Assembly: GCA_933228895.1 (NCBI GenBank)
Contig: OW121854.1
Span: 135,141,926-135,205,925, forward strand
Source of the DNA: Platycnemis pennipes
Lineage: Eukaryota; Arthropoda; Insecta; Odonata; Platycnemididae
Length of the DNA stretch: 64,000 nt
Direction of reading: 5' to 3'
Below the pieces are notes generated by a model, which was not told the origin of the DNA, searched no databases, and was given only the letters and a program-made list of their open reading frames with translations. This document shows, one piece after another, positions 11,161 through 23,252 of the stretch (positions within the stretch are counted from its first letter, which is position 1; each line of letters opens with the position of its first letter). The position numbers and the translations under genes were made by a program.

Positions 11161-11874
11161 TCGCATATTTTATTTCTGAATAATGATTTGTAACGGAATA
11201 CAAGTGATCACTTTTAATGCCTTATAATCCGTGAAATGTTTTATTCCAAGTATTCGCTCCGAGCTCATATTCCCCCAACCCTCATCGCCCGAGAACGGAA
11301 CGAATGCGAATCCCAGTGAGTCGCGCGGCGCGGGCGAACCACTGGATTGTTTTTGTGGAAGGTGAGACGCTTGGCAGCAGCCAAATGTGTCATCACTGTC
11401 CGAATACTATGGCTAGCCGCCCCTTCTCCTCCAATTCGCCCTAACCCCTCCGCCCCTCGCCGTCTCCTCCCACCCTCGTTTCCCCTCCGCCGCCGCCCAG
11501 GGGCGAGCTCTGCTGATGGGTGTGAGTCGAAATGTCTCTGATTAGTGACCACCTACGGCGCTGCTGGCCGGGATGCAATAATATAAATTCCTATTTTTCG
11601 TCTTATTCATTTATCTTTCGGTAAAACTTAGTAAATTTTTAGATTTATTCATAGGAACAACTTCTTGTTATTTTGGGTGATTAAAAAGTAACATATACTC
11701 GTTATATATTGATGCATCAACATCAATTTTAACAATTGAATTAATAAAGGACATTTTTTTTCACCCGAAATATTGATAATCATACATTATTGACATTGGA
11801 AAAAACCAGAATTCGAAATCTCTAACCATTCGCCCGTCATTAGAAAAGTGATTTTGGGGGCACCCACCATTAGC
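11161..11874. other. no gene recognised; GC-rich patch 11270-11560
   Basis: A CpG-rich, purine/pyrimidine-skewed patch (11400-11510) gives spurious open frames on both strands. The rest is AT-rich. Confidence 0.4.
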
Positions 11875-12331
11875 GAACTCGTGCCGGATTCCGGCAATAT
11901 TCACGGATTCCATAAACATGGGCTTTCGGCTTAGTTTCCTGAATCGGAAGCCCGTGCTTAAATTCATCTTCCTTAAAGTCGCGGAAGACATTTCTGGAAA
12001 GTCGTCCAGGGACTCTTGCAACATCAAATGCACCTTCTCCACGGTTGGAAATAGTTTTCTCAGGAAAATATCGTGTACAGTCCTTCGAATTACTCCAACG
12101 GTGAAGTGATCAACCTCAATCTTCTTGCGGTCTCATCGATGAAGTTGCCGCCTCTTCGGCGTCGGTGGGCTTCCCGTTGCATCGTCGGGGATGTCTTCCC
12201 GTGTTCTTGACGCTATTTTCTTCACAGCGTCAAGGGTTATTCCAAGGCACTCACAAGGGGAGACCACGAGAAATGTCGACCGTTTTGGATGCCGATTTCT
12301 TATCATGTACGGAACGACTATCGCTCCTCTA
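11875..12331 (-). pseudogene. Tc1/mariner-like transposase N-terminal remnant
   Basis: Read on the minus strand, one frame gives AIVVPYMIRNRHPKRS, then VDHFTVGVIRRTVHDIFLR, then a stretch around FPEMSSATLRKMNLSTGFRF and RKPMFMESVNI. This order (HFTVGVIRRTVH, a helix-turn-helix region, then LLxxxGFRYxKRxRKxMLxE) is what I know from the N-terminal part of insect IS630/Tc1-like transposases. An in-frame TGA after RRQLHR breaks it. The DDE domain is missing: homology stops near 11875. It would have bound the transposon ends. The family call rests on memory of the pattern. Confidence 0.5.
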
Positions 12332-15275
12332 ATCCGGAGTGGTTTGTTTGAATAGGCTATAGTTTTCCTATAATAATTAATAATTTCTTCATTAATTTCA
12401 GCCGTTTCTATGTATACCTAAAACATACTGCTCCCTTATGAGGTCACCGTGGTGTAGTGGTTACCGCTGTACTCTGAGTTTTTTATATTTATTTTTCTCT
12501 GTCGATGGTGAAATAGAAAGAGGGCTTTCGAGATTATCGTATTCTTCTTTGTTTACCGTTGAGATATTTCAGTGTATGCTAAGGTGTAAATTGGTCTAAG
12601 TAAAACTTAATCATCTCGCATCATCCCAATAATAATACCATAGTTCGCAAAAGTCCACGTTGCCATATACGCCCACATATATTCCAACGCTCATGTAATG
12701 TCTATATTCTGAGATTCATTTTGTTGTATCCGTGGATTCGTAGGAAATCAGTCACCATAGCTGTTTGGGTAGTAGGTAGCTGTTCATGCGAGATAGATAC
12801 AATGTCGTTAGATTCAAGGTAGGAGCTTGCCATCGCGTAATGGTAACATTCTTAGCTGAAGTATGTAAATTTTAATTTTTTTATTTTGAGAGGGCAGGGA
12901 AGAGTCAGTGGAGAGGGCAAGGGAGTTTCAGTGTTGTGGGCACTGATGACGACGATTATTATAGACGGGCAGTGTGTTTCATCCCTGTTTCAGTTTATTT
13001 TCAAGGGAGAAAGTTTTACCTGAGATGTGCTCTGAGAACTGTACTGTAGTCGCTAGCGTCGCGTTGGAAATTCCCCACTCCCGGGAAAATTCCCCTCCCC
13101 GGGGATTTCACCATTCCCATCAATTTGTCGAAATCTCGCGCCAATTTGCAACAAAAACAGACGCAACTCGTAGCAATGCCCAAAAAACTGAGCCATTGGC
13201 TCTCAAAATAGGAACATTGAGCCGTTCAATGAGCGTCAGAATAACTTTCATTGAACAGCTCAATGAATTAGTCCGCTAGGAGGCCGACGAACAGCGAAGT
13301 TGATCTGCGAGAGCGAATACGTTCGCGCGTATTTATTTGTCAGCTGACTGCCCTCTCTTCTTCTTGAATGCCATTCCACGCGGGACTGATTGTGGAATGG
13401 GAAGGCTCGCAGCGTGTAAGGGGAACTCGACGAGGGAGTGGAGGGGAGGGAGGGGGTGTGCGCGCGTCGCCTGCTAGTTGTTGCTTGCATCTAGGGTGGA
13501 CTGGCGCAGGAAGGGAAGAAGAAGAGGACACGCGTGTTCACGAATATTATATTAGAGGATTATTGAGTCGGCCGCTAGACGCGCTGTCACCCACCGCGAA
13601 TTTTATTGAGTTTACAAAAGTCGCCACTCGCGGCGCTAGTTGAGCAGCGATCCGTTTGTCACGGGGATTAACATGGCAATAGTGGGAAACAGAACTGATG
13701 TTTTGCGTAAATCAGATATATACTGCATGTGCTACTATTGTCAACACTGCAGGAACACTTTGAACTTTTCTGTCATCAACCAGAATGCAATTTCACAGCC
13801 GAAACTCAAAGAGGAACCATTAATCAGCGTTATATTTGGACGTATACACCGCTAATGCACTCGCAAGCAATACACATGATACGCAAGTAACTCACGTATC
13901 CACCACGTCCCAAGAACTTTTTCGTCGTCCCAAACAGGGGCGGTTTCATATCGATGGAGGCCCTCGGCTGCAAACAAATTTTGGGCCCCTTCGTGAATGG
14001 TGAAAAGGACTGAGAATGCGAAGAGGGTCGGGCGCCTCGGCAATCCCCGACCAAGCTGGGCCGCCTATAAAGTGTTTGGTGTCCTTGATACAATGTCTAC
14101 CGGCAAAGGAAAGAAATTGATTATCGCTGTAATTACCGTCACGGGATATTTTCCAAAGAGAAATAATTCTTACATTCCCCTAGGTGGATGCATAGAAATT
14201 CTATGGAAGTTGTGGGATATTCATTTAGGTCTAAATGTAGGTATCACTAGAATTTGAATCCTCCCATCAATATCGAAAATACAATCATAACAAAAGAATT
14301 ATCAGAGATAAGCAACGCTTGGCACTTTAGGACTTAAATCAGGAAATGTAAAGTCTAAGAGTAATAGCAACTAATAACAACAATACTGGCGATCATTTGA
14401 TGTCAATGAAAACTCCGTTACCAAACTCCTAAAAATAGGATGTAAATAAGCAGTACAGTAATCATGCTATTTGGTCCTATTTATTTGAAATCAAAACGTT
14501 ACAATTTACTTTATATGTTATAACATAGTATTGTCACTCAGAAAAATACATTATAAACTTTTATTTGCGCAGTAGATCAAATACAGAAAAACAATATACG
14601 ATGCAAGTAATAAATTGCATTTTGTATGATACACATTACATAGAGAGTATTGTGATATTGAAACCATAATAAAATGTACATTCAACTTAAGAATGTGATT
14701 CTTTAGATACAATCGTGGGACTTATTTCCCTAATATTCGGCAATTAAATATTACATATCTTTATGCACGAGTTTTTTCCAAATCAGCCTTAAAGGAATAA
14801 ACACTTGCAGTTAACAATAACTTCATGTCAAGTGTATATGGAAATCAGACTCAGGTAAAACTCTTTGTGCAGTAGTTCTAACATCCTCCCCTCATCGTAA
14901 TCCAATGCAACTGAAAATATCCTGAGAGCCTGGAAAGTAGGAAATAAATTACAAGTACGGAATGAGCAGAAACTGGTTTACCTAACAGCACAAAAAAACT
15001 CATAGAGCGGCTAAGGACTTACATTATCCTGACAAAGGTAGAAGACAGAAAATAAATCTCATCGCAAGAAGCAAGAAAAAAGAGCATCGCAACCATCTCA
15101 CTGTTTACACACACAATACCTTTACAACCCCAACAACGCGTTACATTCACTGGCGATAGCTAACCAGTACAATCATCCAATGACCTCATAGTATTCACCT
15201 TGCGTAGAGTAATTAATATATGATACAATTTAAGAATTTCACCTTATCATACTTCACCTGAGAGGACTTACTTAC
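12332..15275. other. no gene recognised; mixed AT-rich and CpG-rich spacer
   Basis: 12445-12480 looks like the 5' half of a tRNA (GTGTAGTGGTTACCGC) with no matching B box. 13040-13640 is CpG-rich and ends with the CTCGCGGCGCTAG motif (13627-13639). 13920-14070 has CAGGGGCGG and GGGCCGCC at its two ends and could be a decayed miniature element. 14260-15260 is plain AT-rich DNA. Confidence 0.4.
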
Positions 15276-15385
15276 CTTCGCCTTGAACAAGCTTCTGTTC
15301 CGCAAGCCCAGCTCCTTATTTCGCTTTTTGGCACTTTCATAACTAGCACGAACCCAGGAACACAACAACGGCGGTTAGTCCTCAT
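15276..15385 (-). pseudogene. THAP-like zinc finger first exon (decayed)
   Basis: On the minus strand an ATG at 15385 opens MRTNRRCCVPG, the usual start of a THAP zinc finger. Just after it the continuing THAP-like reading (SYESAKKRNKELGLRNRSLF) is in another frame, as if one base had been lost. The exon ends at a perfect donor, GAAG|GTAAGTAAG (15276/15275). THAP fingers bind DNA in P-type transposases and some host factors. No second exon was found. It could be a P-element-like or other THAP transposon remnant, or chance. Confidence 0.4.
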
Positions 15386-15810
15386 CGTAAAATACTTGCC
15401 AAGAAGACGTAAACAGTTTTCACTGGCAAAAACACTACATAAAATAGATTTCGGCCGAGCAAAACACAACCACTTGCACTACCGCTAATGGACGAAGTCG
15501 GAAAGGACCGGATCGCTCGACTATCAGCGTCGCTATGCGGCCGATTTTGGCGAACGAATAAAAAGCGCGCCAAGTGACAGCAGAAATCCGCTTTCCCCTT
15601 GAGTTCTGGGGCCTCCTCATGTAGCCTCCTTGCGCGTGTGATTTTCCTCGTCCTTCTGGGCGCGGTTCCCGAAGGCTGCTTAGCTCCTCTGTGCCCTTCA
15701 GCCTCTCCATGGAGTTCACGGTGAAAGGAGTTCTCTCCGGAGAATTAATTCTTGGGAGGCAGGAACCAAATCCGTAAAATGACATTTACGCAGATTTCTC
15801 CACGGCCAAA
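15386..15810. other. GC-rich sequence upstream of the THAP-like exon
   Basis: CpG-containing DNA that could be the 5' flank of the minus-strand exon. No TATA or initiator pair stands out. Its right edge is the BEL/Pao insertion. Confidence 0.35.
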
Positions 15811-16286
15811 TTTTAAATTTGGAAGAATTTTGTACACTCTTTTGTAAAATTGAAGCCGTATTAAATTCACGACCTCTGACACCAAAGTCATCCGATCCTG
15901 AAGTCATACGATTGTTTGACTTCTGGTCATTTTCTTGTCCTCTGATGGGTTTGCCAGAGAGCATTTCGGGAGATGCGATGCGTCTGCCCACTCGATGGAA
16001 ACTCATAGAGCAAGTGTATCAACATTTTAGGAGACGGTGGTCTCAAGAGTATCTGCAAAATTCGCAAGAGCAGGCTAAATGGACGCGAGAAATCGGAAAC
16101 ATCAGAATTGATGATTTAGTTCTGCTGCGACATTCCAATCTTCCCACTTCCCTTTGGAAAATGGGAAGAATTTTCAAAGTCTATCCCGACTCAGCAGGTG
16201 TTGTTAGGGTTGCGGAATTAAAATCTTCATTAGGTACTCTAACGAGACCGATCGTGAAGTGGGTGCCATTGCCAACATCTCTGTAA
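15811..16286 (+). pseudogene. BEL/Pao integrase C-terminal region (DUF5641)
   Basis: About 158 codons ending at a stop at 16286. It begins in the integrase at EEFCTLFCKIEAVLNSRPLT, a BEL/Pao hallmark. It continues through RWKLIEQVYQHFRRRWSQEY and ends GTLTRPIVKWVPLPTSL, the normal C-terminus of BEL/Pao Pol. The reading frame is intact over this span, but everything upstream is missing, so the copy is 5'-truncated at about 15810. The integrase inserts element cDNA into the genome. The LTR that follows belongs to the same copy. Its LTR does not resemble the sequence right of the gag at 1070-1792, so these are probably two families. Confidence 0.85.
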
Positions 16287-16634
16287 GTTTTATTTTCTTC
16301 AAATTTATATTTAGCCGGTTGAGCCGCTGTCGTTGTTTTGGTTTAGAGCTAGAACCTCTTTCCTTTCTTCACATTAATCACCATGGCCCGACTCATATTC
16401 ACCTTTCACTCTCTCTGATGTGCCTCTGAGAGTGAAGAGTAGCTTTAGCTCCTTCACCTCTTTTATTTTTATTTTTCCTATTTCTCTGCTAGAGCGTCCC
16501 AATCGGCAAGAATGTCTAATTTATTTTTTTCGTAGAAGAGTTGTATACCTTTCACCATATCTCGCCATTTATCCCGTGCGTTTCCCGTCTTCACCTACTG
16601 CTCGGTTAAGTAATAGTTAATTTCTGGGAAATTC

Positions 16635-17265
16635 ACGGGGGGCAGTATGTTCACGCGTAAGCGCATCAGGCGTTTTGCTTGTTTGAATTCCCTTCCGAAC
16701 TTCCCTTACCTTCCCTTGTGGCGCTAGTGAGGTAAGTTCGTGAGGAGGGGGAGGAGAACCCGGCGTATTCGGTTTCCAGTGCTGGTCAAGAAAACAACCT
16801 TCGACCTTCAGGGGCTTCAATCCGAGAGGATTCCGTCTCCTCCTACATTTCGGAAGGTGTTCATCCTCCGTAAGTAAGCGCCTGTCCTCCTTCTCCCATC
16901 CATCCAACTTTATCTCTCTATCCTTTTAATTTATTTTATTGAACCCCTTTTTCTTTTGGTTGCGTTTGCCGCACGTCATGGTCTAACGGACCACGTGTGC
17001 CTTACACCACTTATTTAGGACTTGATCTTGATCTTGTTATAAATATCTCTTCAGTAAAATTACTGTCAGAATGTTTTCATTCAAGGCGGCCTTCACCGTC
17101 CTTCACTAACCCCAAAGGCTGCCTGAAAGGTTCCACCCATAACCCCTTCCGCTTACGAATTTTCTGTCAACGAGCTGTTGCGTTTAGGAAATATAAAGTT
17201 ACGCGTTGTCTATTTACCACTTGTCGCGGTTTGAATATATCTTTAAATTATATATAAATTCGACG
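16635..17265 (+). mobile_element. polypurine tract and 3' LTR of the BEL/Pao element
   Basis: ACGGGGGGCA (16635-16644) is a polypurine tract of the kind seen before BEL LTRs. TGTTCACGCG at 16648 is the likely LTR start. I cannot fix the LTR end; 17265 is the limit of AT-rich sequence that could belong to it. A GGCGCTAGT motif lies inside at 16720. Confidence 0.55.
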
Positions 17266-17699
17266 GAAAATTCGTAGGCGAAAGGGCGGAACTGGTCAGG
17301 TGGGGGTTATGCTCGAAATGCACGAGTAAATATGGGACGGTACCTCACCCGTACGTGTCGCACGTTCGAGTCGGAATTCGGTATGCCCGAAGGATGTTCG
17401 GCTCGGAGGGTGGGTGCGAGAGGGGAGAATGACAGGCTCAAGGAGAAGTGGGAAACATTCTAGCCAATCACAGAACCTAATGATGTATGTCTCTGGGAAA
17501 ACCATTTGCAAGTTAAGGAAACACTCGTTTATAAAAAGAGCATGACAATTGCAGAAGGCATTAGCCATTTTCGGTGGGGTGATCCCAGTGAACTCTTTGA
17601 TAGCGTCAACCAAAGTGAAGCGAGAGAAGTACTTGCTTCTACAATTCACCAAAGATAGTTGTCCACGATTTTTCGTGATGAATTATATATTAATTAAGG
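17266..17699. other. no gene recognised
   Basis: Short spacer between the BEL LTR and a LINE tail. No feature can be supported. Confidence 0.4.
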
Positions 17700-17800
17700 T
17701 GATATCTACTCGATACCCTGCAAGCCACCGCGAGGGTGTGTGGTAGGGAGTGAAGATCACCAAGTATGCACTACCGACATGCAAACAAGCAACTAAAGTG
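17700..17800 (-). mobile_element. 3'-end fragment of the (TACATC)n-tailed LINE family
   Basis: GATACCCTGCAAGCCACCGC and GTGTGTGGTAGGGAGTGAAG match the LINE 3' UTR. More of a diverged copy may continue to about 18060 and resume at 21428-21500, where TACGGGGAAAATGCCATTTT resembles a more internal part of the LINE. That would make the piggyBac-like remnant an insertion into it. Confidence 0.6.
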
Positions 17801-18068
17801 TCTCATGCAACTAGATTGTTTGTATCTATAGTATTTAAGGGATTAATACATCCATTATGCGCTACAGACTACTCTAAAATATTTCCCCTACCTATCCCTT
17901 TCCTATGCTGCCTATCCCTTTCAACGCTGAGCCTATATTTGTGAACCCTTCTCCCTGGCTGCACATGTTTTTTTACGTTTTTGGTACGGTAATACGCTAC
18001 AAAGTTGACCCCTTATATTTATTCAATCAAAAAATAAAAAATTTTTGTTTTATAAAATTTTTAATTTT

Positions 18069-18086
18069 GGACTGGAATTCCAGTCC
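18069..18086. repeat. 18-bp perfect palindrome GGACTGGAATTCCAGTCC
   Basis: A perfect palindrome whose core recurs twice at the other end of the same span (21336-21351, 21380-21396). It is a candidate subterminal binding site for the transposase. Confidence 0.8.
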
Positions 18087-18792
18087 TCAGTCACCCACAA
18101 GGATCTTTTGTGTGATGTGCAGGGTTGCATCGCTTCCCCTGCAATGTTAAGTTTGTAAAATATCTCGAATCTATTTTTTTTCCCAGCCAAAGATAATTCA
18201 AATATACTTTTGAATGCTTATTGTTAGCATCCTACATAATTACCTTACTATAGCATAGCTTATCAGTTAATTACATATCGATATAACTGCTTTATTGAAT
18301 GTTTATTTTCGTTTTTCGCTATTATTTTCAACTTTCTGTTGGGCCGATTGCATAAATGGCGTATTTTTCTCTTAGATACATACATACATCCACCCAAGGC
18401 ATTACTAGAGTATATATAAGGCATAAATATTTCCGTATTGACGATTTTTGTAATGAAATGTGCAAAAATTCCAATTTTTCTCGTTTAGAATAATTATGGA
18501 AGAAAAAAAAATGACGAAAGACTGAAATAAATCTGAATATATAGTACAAGTTAACTCATAAATGTATTTGGACACGTATAATGGAAATACAAGATTTATT
18601 TTACAATGGAATAAAGTAGAAAACTGTAAGATACATTAAATCAATTGAACTACAAATCTAAAAATGGAAAAAAATACATACAAAATACATTATATCGATC
18701 AAAATGCAGTACATGAAATGAAGATAAAAACAATACATAAAACGATTTACACTAAAAACATACAAATTTATTCCATAAAAAGTCACTCTTAT

Positions 18793-19262
18793 TTATATAT
18801 ATCTATTTTGATGATAATTTACAAAACATGGGTGGAGGCAGAGTGGGGGATGGTCCTCGCAGGCAGGGCAAAAAAAACTTGTCTCTCTCCGCAAACCCTG
18901 TTTCGTGCACTCCCGACACTTTCTTTGCACTGTCCTCTTTCTTTTTCCTTTGTCGTCAACAGGATTTGTCTGTGGAAAATGCTTAGACAAGCCTGTGCCT
19001 CTGGAGGGTAGGGAAGGAGAAGGTCGGGTAAAGACAGGTTGTACCAAAGATTTGATTACCGATAGCCGAAAGTCATAGAGAGAAATTTTGGGGTGCGTTT
19101 TTTTGTAAAGAAAAAAGCTATTTAATAGAAGGAGGTGGAAGATGTGAATGCCCACCTTTTTATACCACTTGAGAGTTTTTCGCTCAATCGGGTAATAAGC
19201 CATCATCTGATCAGTATGATCGATGCCACCCATTGCCTCATTGTATTTCACCACTGCTGGAC
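18793..19262 (-). pseudogene. piggyBac-type transposase C-terminal part
   Basis: About 155 residues. VKYNEAMGGIDHTDQMMAYY holds the last catalytic Asp region of the piggyBac DDE domain. KTLKWYKKVGIHIFHLLLLN and the rest of the helical part follow. The C-terminus is a cysteine-rich zinc finger (CRECTKQG..., CPAC, LCLHPCFVNYH) that binds the element's ends. Upstream of 19262 the homology stops abruptly at a point reading GGTCCAG|CAGTGG, which could be a splice acceptor or a deletion border. Without the N-terminal two thirds it cannot act. Confidence 0.8.
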
Positions 19263-21178
19263 CTTAGGCTACTGATCTACGGAAGGAAAAATTCCACAGC
19301 TGGGCGGACCCGTGCACACCATCTTTCTGTTTCTTACAATGAACCCCCTCCCAGTGAAAAGTTCCCACTTCCACCCATTGCTGCCAAGTGTTGTTTTGCC
19401 CACCGCCTACATTCCTTTTATTTTACACAATTGAGGGAACCCCACTCCAATTCCCTCCGGCTTGTCGGTCCGTCCGTCCCTTTATCCTTATTCCCTCCCC
19501 TAATCCTAGTCCTTGTCACACAGCAATAAAACCTGCCCACCTCTGAGACCCCCCAACCCGGGCATTTACTGCCTCTGTGCCCGCCAACTCCAGCATTTAC
19601 TGTTACATGTGGGCGAACCCAGGCGAGCAACTGTGAATAAAATAAAAACAAAATATTTTTTCCTCTAAAATATGTGAAATATATGAGAATGACTGACACG
19701 CTTGTCTTCCAGTATTATCATGTCCAATTCTTCGTGCTAAATGGATTCCTTTTTGTATAATCATTGGTATATTTCGTGCAGACACAAACACTATATATAT
19801 AATTCATAAACGATAATAACAATTATAATACATAAACTTTTCAAAATATCGCTTGTACATTTACATGATACATATATTATACTCGCAAATGATTTACTTA
19901 GCATTCTCATTTACAGACCCTGTTAATCGAATTCACGTTAAAAATTGGTAATTCGTTGCTAATACAAATGCCAGTTGAGAACCTTGAGAAGAATACAAAG
20001 AACGTAAAAGCAGTTGTTATTCACTGAAATTCTTCCACAATTACTATTGCATTCTCATAACTGGAGCTTAATTGCAAACGGTGTAAGAATCACATAAGCT
20101 AACAGAAATTTTTTCCTTAAAATTAAAAAGTAGGTATCTGCACTATTTTTTCGCATTTGTTACGATATAAAACACTGCGGTTTATAAACAATAATAATAG
20201 CCAACCAAGAAAAAACAAGAACCAAGAAAAAACCCTCACTAAACAGATGAAATTAACGAGCACATAAATATACGGAATTGTATTTGAAAGGAATTGAAGA
20301 TGGTACAGTGTTGATGCATTGAAAAACTGGAAACATTATAAATAATTTACTCTATGAAATGTTTTCAAAATTAAAAAAATATAAACAAATTACTTGCTTC
20401 AAATATTGATACCAATAAAACACGACATCAATGACAATAACACTACTCCGTTTTCCGTTGTGTCAAAAAGAAAAACATACTAAGGGAATTAGAAAATATG
20501 AACAAAGTAACGAAAACAAGAAAACAAATTTAAAAAAATATAGTTCGCATAAATTATCGATATTCATGTGTAATTATGAAAAATATGCTAATTACCAAAT
20601 GAAATATTAAAAAGCATTCACAGAAAAGCACTTGCCGCATTACTAAAATTTATGGTTTTTATTCCAAGATGATAAACAAAATTGTCACTGAACACATTAA
20701 AAACAATAAAAGTACTCACCAGCACAGGATAGAAACAGGAAGGAATATTAATGCGAAAGTGATGGTGTAATTGAAAGTAGAACTGAAAGAAGGACAAGAC
20801 AATAAATTTTACCAAATATAACGAAAATGAATAAATATAAACAATTTATTTGCTAAAGCTTATGTATTAATAAAAGGGGATAATATTATTCCGTTGTTAC
20901 CAAATGCCATAAAGATACAACAACGCAGTAAAGAAAACAGGAATTATCAGAAAAGAAACCAAAACAAAATGCAAAATGGTGATGATCTAAACTATCTATT
21001 TAAGAAAAATTATATATGCCTATATATTTAACCGAATTCAAAAAAATGTATATTAGTTAAAGCTATTATTATTTATGAATAAATAAAATATATATTAATT
21101 ATCCATTGGAATATTAAATATACTGCCAAAAAAATTAATATATACCGAAAAGAGTGAAAAACGGCACGATTTACTCAC

Positions 21179-21322
21179 CTCGAGAAAAAAGGTTCGGAAG
21201 CCGCAAAAGCACCCGGGCGAAGGAAACTGACCTTCCCCAACCGAAGAGTAGACCCTTACTGATGACTGCAAGGCAACGGAAGCTTCCCCGAGTGACTGAC
21301 GCGCAGTGGTACCGTTATATAT
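21179..21322 (-). promoter_or_regulatory. core promoter, leader exon and splice donor of the piggyBac-like element
   Basis: On the minus strand a TATATAA box (21321-21315) is followed 24 nt on by TCAGTC (21299-21294), the arthropod initiator; the spacing is a little short. A GC-rich leader without ATG follows and ends at AG|GTGAGTAAAT (21179/21178), a perfect donor. The two EcoRI-type palindromes lie just upstream. This looks like a 5' untranslated exon driving a spliced transposase mRNA. Confidence 0.5.
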
Positions 21323-21335
21323 GGAAAGGAGCGCT

Positions 21336-21396
21336 GGACTGGAATTCCAGTTGTGCCGCCATTGGCAAGGGTGCCTCAGAACTGGAATTCCAGTCC
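21336..21396. repeat. paired palindromes (A)CTGGAATTCCAG(T), 44 bp apart
   Basis: GGACTGGAATTCCAGT (21336-21351) and AACTGGAATTCCAGTCC (21380-21396). They share the 12-14 bp core of the palindrome at 18069 and lie directly upstream of the promoter. Confidence 0.75.
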
Positions 21397-21880
21397 TGCC
21401 GCGCTGAATGGGCTATTCTGTTCTCTTATAGTACGGGGAAAATGCCATTTTGAATCTATCAGTACGACAACCTATCTCTCTAATCTTATCTACCCATGGG
21501 TCATTAGTTGTCAATTCGACCAGGTCATTGCCCTTAGGGTAACCGATTTTGACCAAACTTGGCAAATCGTCGTCATTTGATTATAAAATTAAAACCCTTA
21601 ATCCGTTTTGCAAAATACGCAACCTTTTACGAGATATTGCAACGTTGCAAAATTCGATATTGCAAAAGTTACTAAACATTTTACGGCATATCATCGAGAC
21701 TGTTAAAGGCAGATATTTAATAATGGTATCATTTTAAAACGCCTTGAATTGGAAAAATATAATAATGGATCATAATATAAAATATAAACAATGTTATAAT
21801 GTTTATAACAGATTTAAATTTTCAAATCGATTTTTGACAATATACCTGTGCCATCGATTTTGCTATTTTTTTATATGTTG

Positions 21881-22140
21881 TAGATGTAACCCTCCCCTAC
21901 ACTTTAAATAAATTGGCCAGAAGCAATATTTCATTTAAGAAAGAAAAATATTCTCGAGTGTAGGCGTAACGCCCGCCACTGGCGTCAGTCGACCGCACAG
22001 TATTCTGGCGTCTTCTTCACACAGCACACACACACACAGGAACACACTCTTTCACCTTCTTCTCTCCAGTTGCAACCGGAAACATGCTCTTGAATCCCCT
22101 CTGCCCGTGCCATATTTGCGTCCCGGATATGTGACCGACG
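21881..22140 (+). repeat. arm X of a near-identical inverted repeat, LTR-like
   Basis: 260 bp that reappear in reverse complement at 31635-31902. From TAGATGTAACCCTCC to GTGACCGACG I see one substitution, a 2-nt difference in a CA run and a 10-nt insertion in the other arm. TGTAACCC at 21885 would pair as the terminus of an LTR ending GGGTTACA. It is best explained as a solo LTR or LTR fragment from a recently active family. Confidence 0.75.
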
Positions 22141-22674
22141 GATGACCCGGATGACCGCTTGGCCGACACCCTAGAATACAAGAGGGCCTTGAGGACCGAG
22201 CAGTGGCATGCAACTCTGGGAAATGGTGGAGAAATGGACAGGCATGGATAGAAGTGGGTTGAAATGGCTCGAAATGGTCAGGAATGGAAGAAATCGTTGG
22301 AATGGGATCTAATTGGTTGAAATAAAAAAAAATGTGAGGAATAGTATAGACACCGCAAAATGCAATAAATGGTTAGAAATGTGCGGAAATTTGAAGAAAT
22401 TGGGAGGAATGGATAAAATGTTTGAAATATTCAGAAAATAGTGACAAAACAAGAAAAGACCTAAACAGTGAGGAATTGCCGTAGGTTTGTGGGAATTCCA
22501 TCAAAATGGTGTGGATAGTGTTGACATTGGCTAAATTATCCAAATATTTTAAATAAAATGCTTAAAATAACAATGCTAGCAATGAATTAAATGTGTTAAT
22601 TAGAGAGTGGTGGCTTCTATGCCTCGGAAAAAAGGTGTGGGCTGCAGAGTAGTCCAAATCTATTAGCAGAATTC
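22141..22674. other. cryptic simple sequence rich in GGAAATGG
   Basis: 22200-22460 is full of AAATGG and GGAATGG variants. A similar patch lies at 29505-29560. No gene. Confidence 0.5.
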
Positions 22675-22760
22675 CAAAAAAAAACATTCGCCGTGGTCGG
22701 GACTCGAACCCGGATGCCTCACAAATGAAGCTACCGAGATGTGTCCCAGTGAAAGAGGTG
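22675..22760 (-). mobile_element. tRNA-headed short repeat (SINE-like)
   Basis: Minus strand: CATCTCGGTAGCTTCATTTG resembles an A-box arm, and CCGGGTTCGAGTCCC (22712-22698) is a strong B box, followed by GACCACGGCGAATG. The acceptor stem does not pair, so a tRNA gene is unlikely. Confidence 0.55.
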
Positions 22761-23252
22761 GCCTCGAGGAACAAGTCCTTCAATATAGCCCATTCAAATC
22801 AATTAGTTTTTTTCCCAAGCTAGAGTCACGGTTTTACTGCGTAAGTATAATAATTATAGTGATTTCTGGGTACGTCCTGTTTGAAAAAGAGTTAAAGAAA
22901 ATGAACCGTGAAGGATACGTGGTAGGAAGACAACGAGCACATAAACTCAAAAGGAAGTGGTTTATTTTCCAGAGCTTTAAAGATAACTGAATATAAAATC
23001 ACAGGTACTCTTGAAAATATATTTAATATAATGCAATGTGTAAACAATTTGCATTTGCTTTGACTAAGAAAGTGAGATAAAGAAGAAGAGAATTTTAACG
23101 GGGAAATTTCCATTGAAATTAATATTTAAAAATATCTATAAATGTTGACAACTTGTACAGTTTTGAACCTAATATATGGTTTCGTAATCATTAATATAAT
23201 ATAACACTTCATGGTGTCGTAATCATTAGGAATATTTGAATAAATTATAGAA
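22761..23252. other. no gene recognised
   Basis: AT-rich spacer up to the RTE-like tail. No feature supported. Confidence 0.4.

Larger units (their letters stand above)
18061..21400 (-). mobile_element. piggyBac-like element remnant with palindromic ends
   Basis: The span is bounded by palindromes built on ACTGGAATTCCAGT: one at 18069-18086 on the left and two at 21336-21351 and 21380-21396 on the right. A TTAA, the piggyBac target, lies at 18061-18064. Inside are a piggyBac transposase C-terminus (18793-19262) and, at the right end, a promoter and leader exon facing left. 19263-21150 is AT-rich and shows no transposase N-terminus. I infer one decayed element of about 3.3 kb; the right-hand TTAA was not found, so the borders are uncertain. 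Confidence 0.45.

Noticed and set aside
11265..11552. Paired open frames in a GC-rich patch
   Set aside because: Biased composition produces frames on both strands; no start context, splice sites or family signature.
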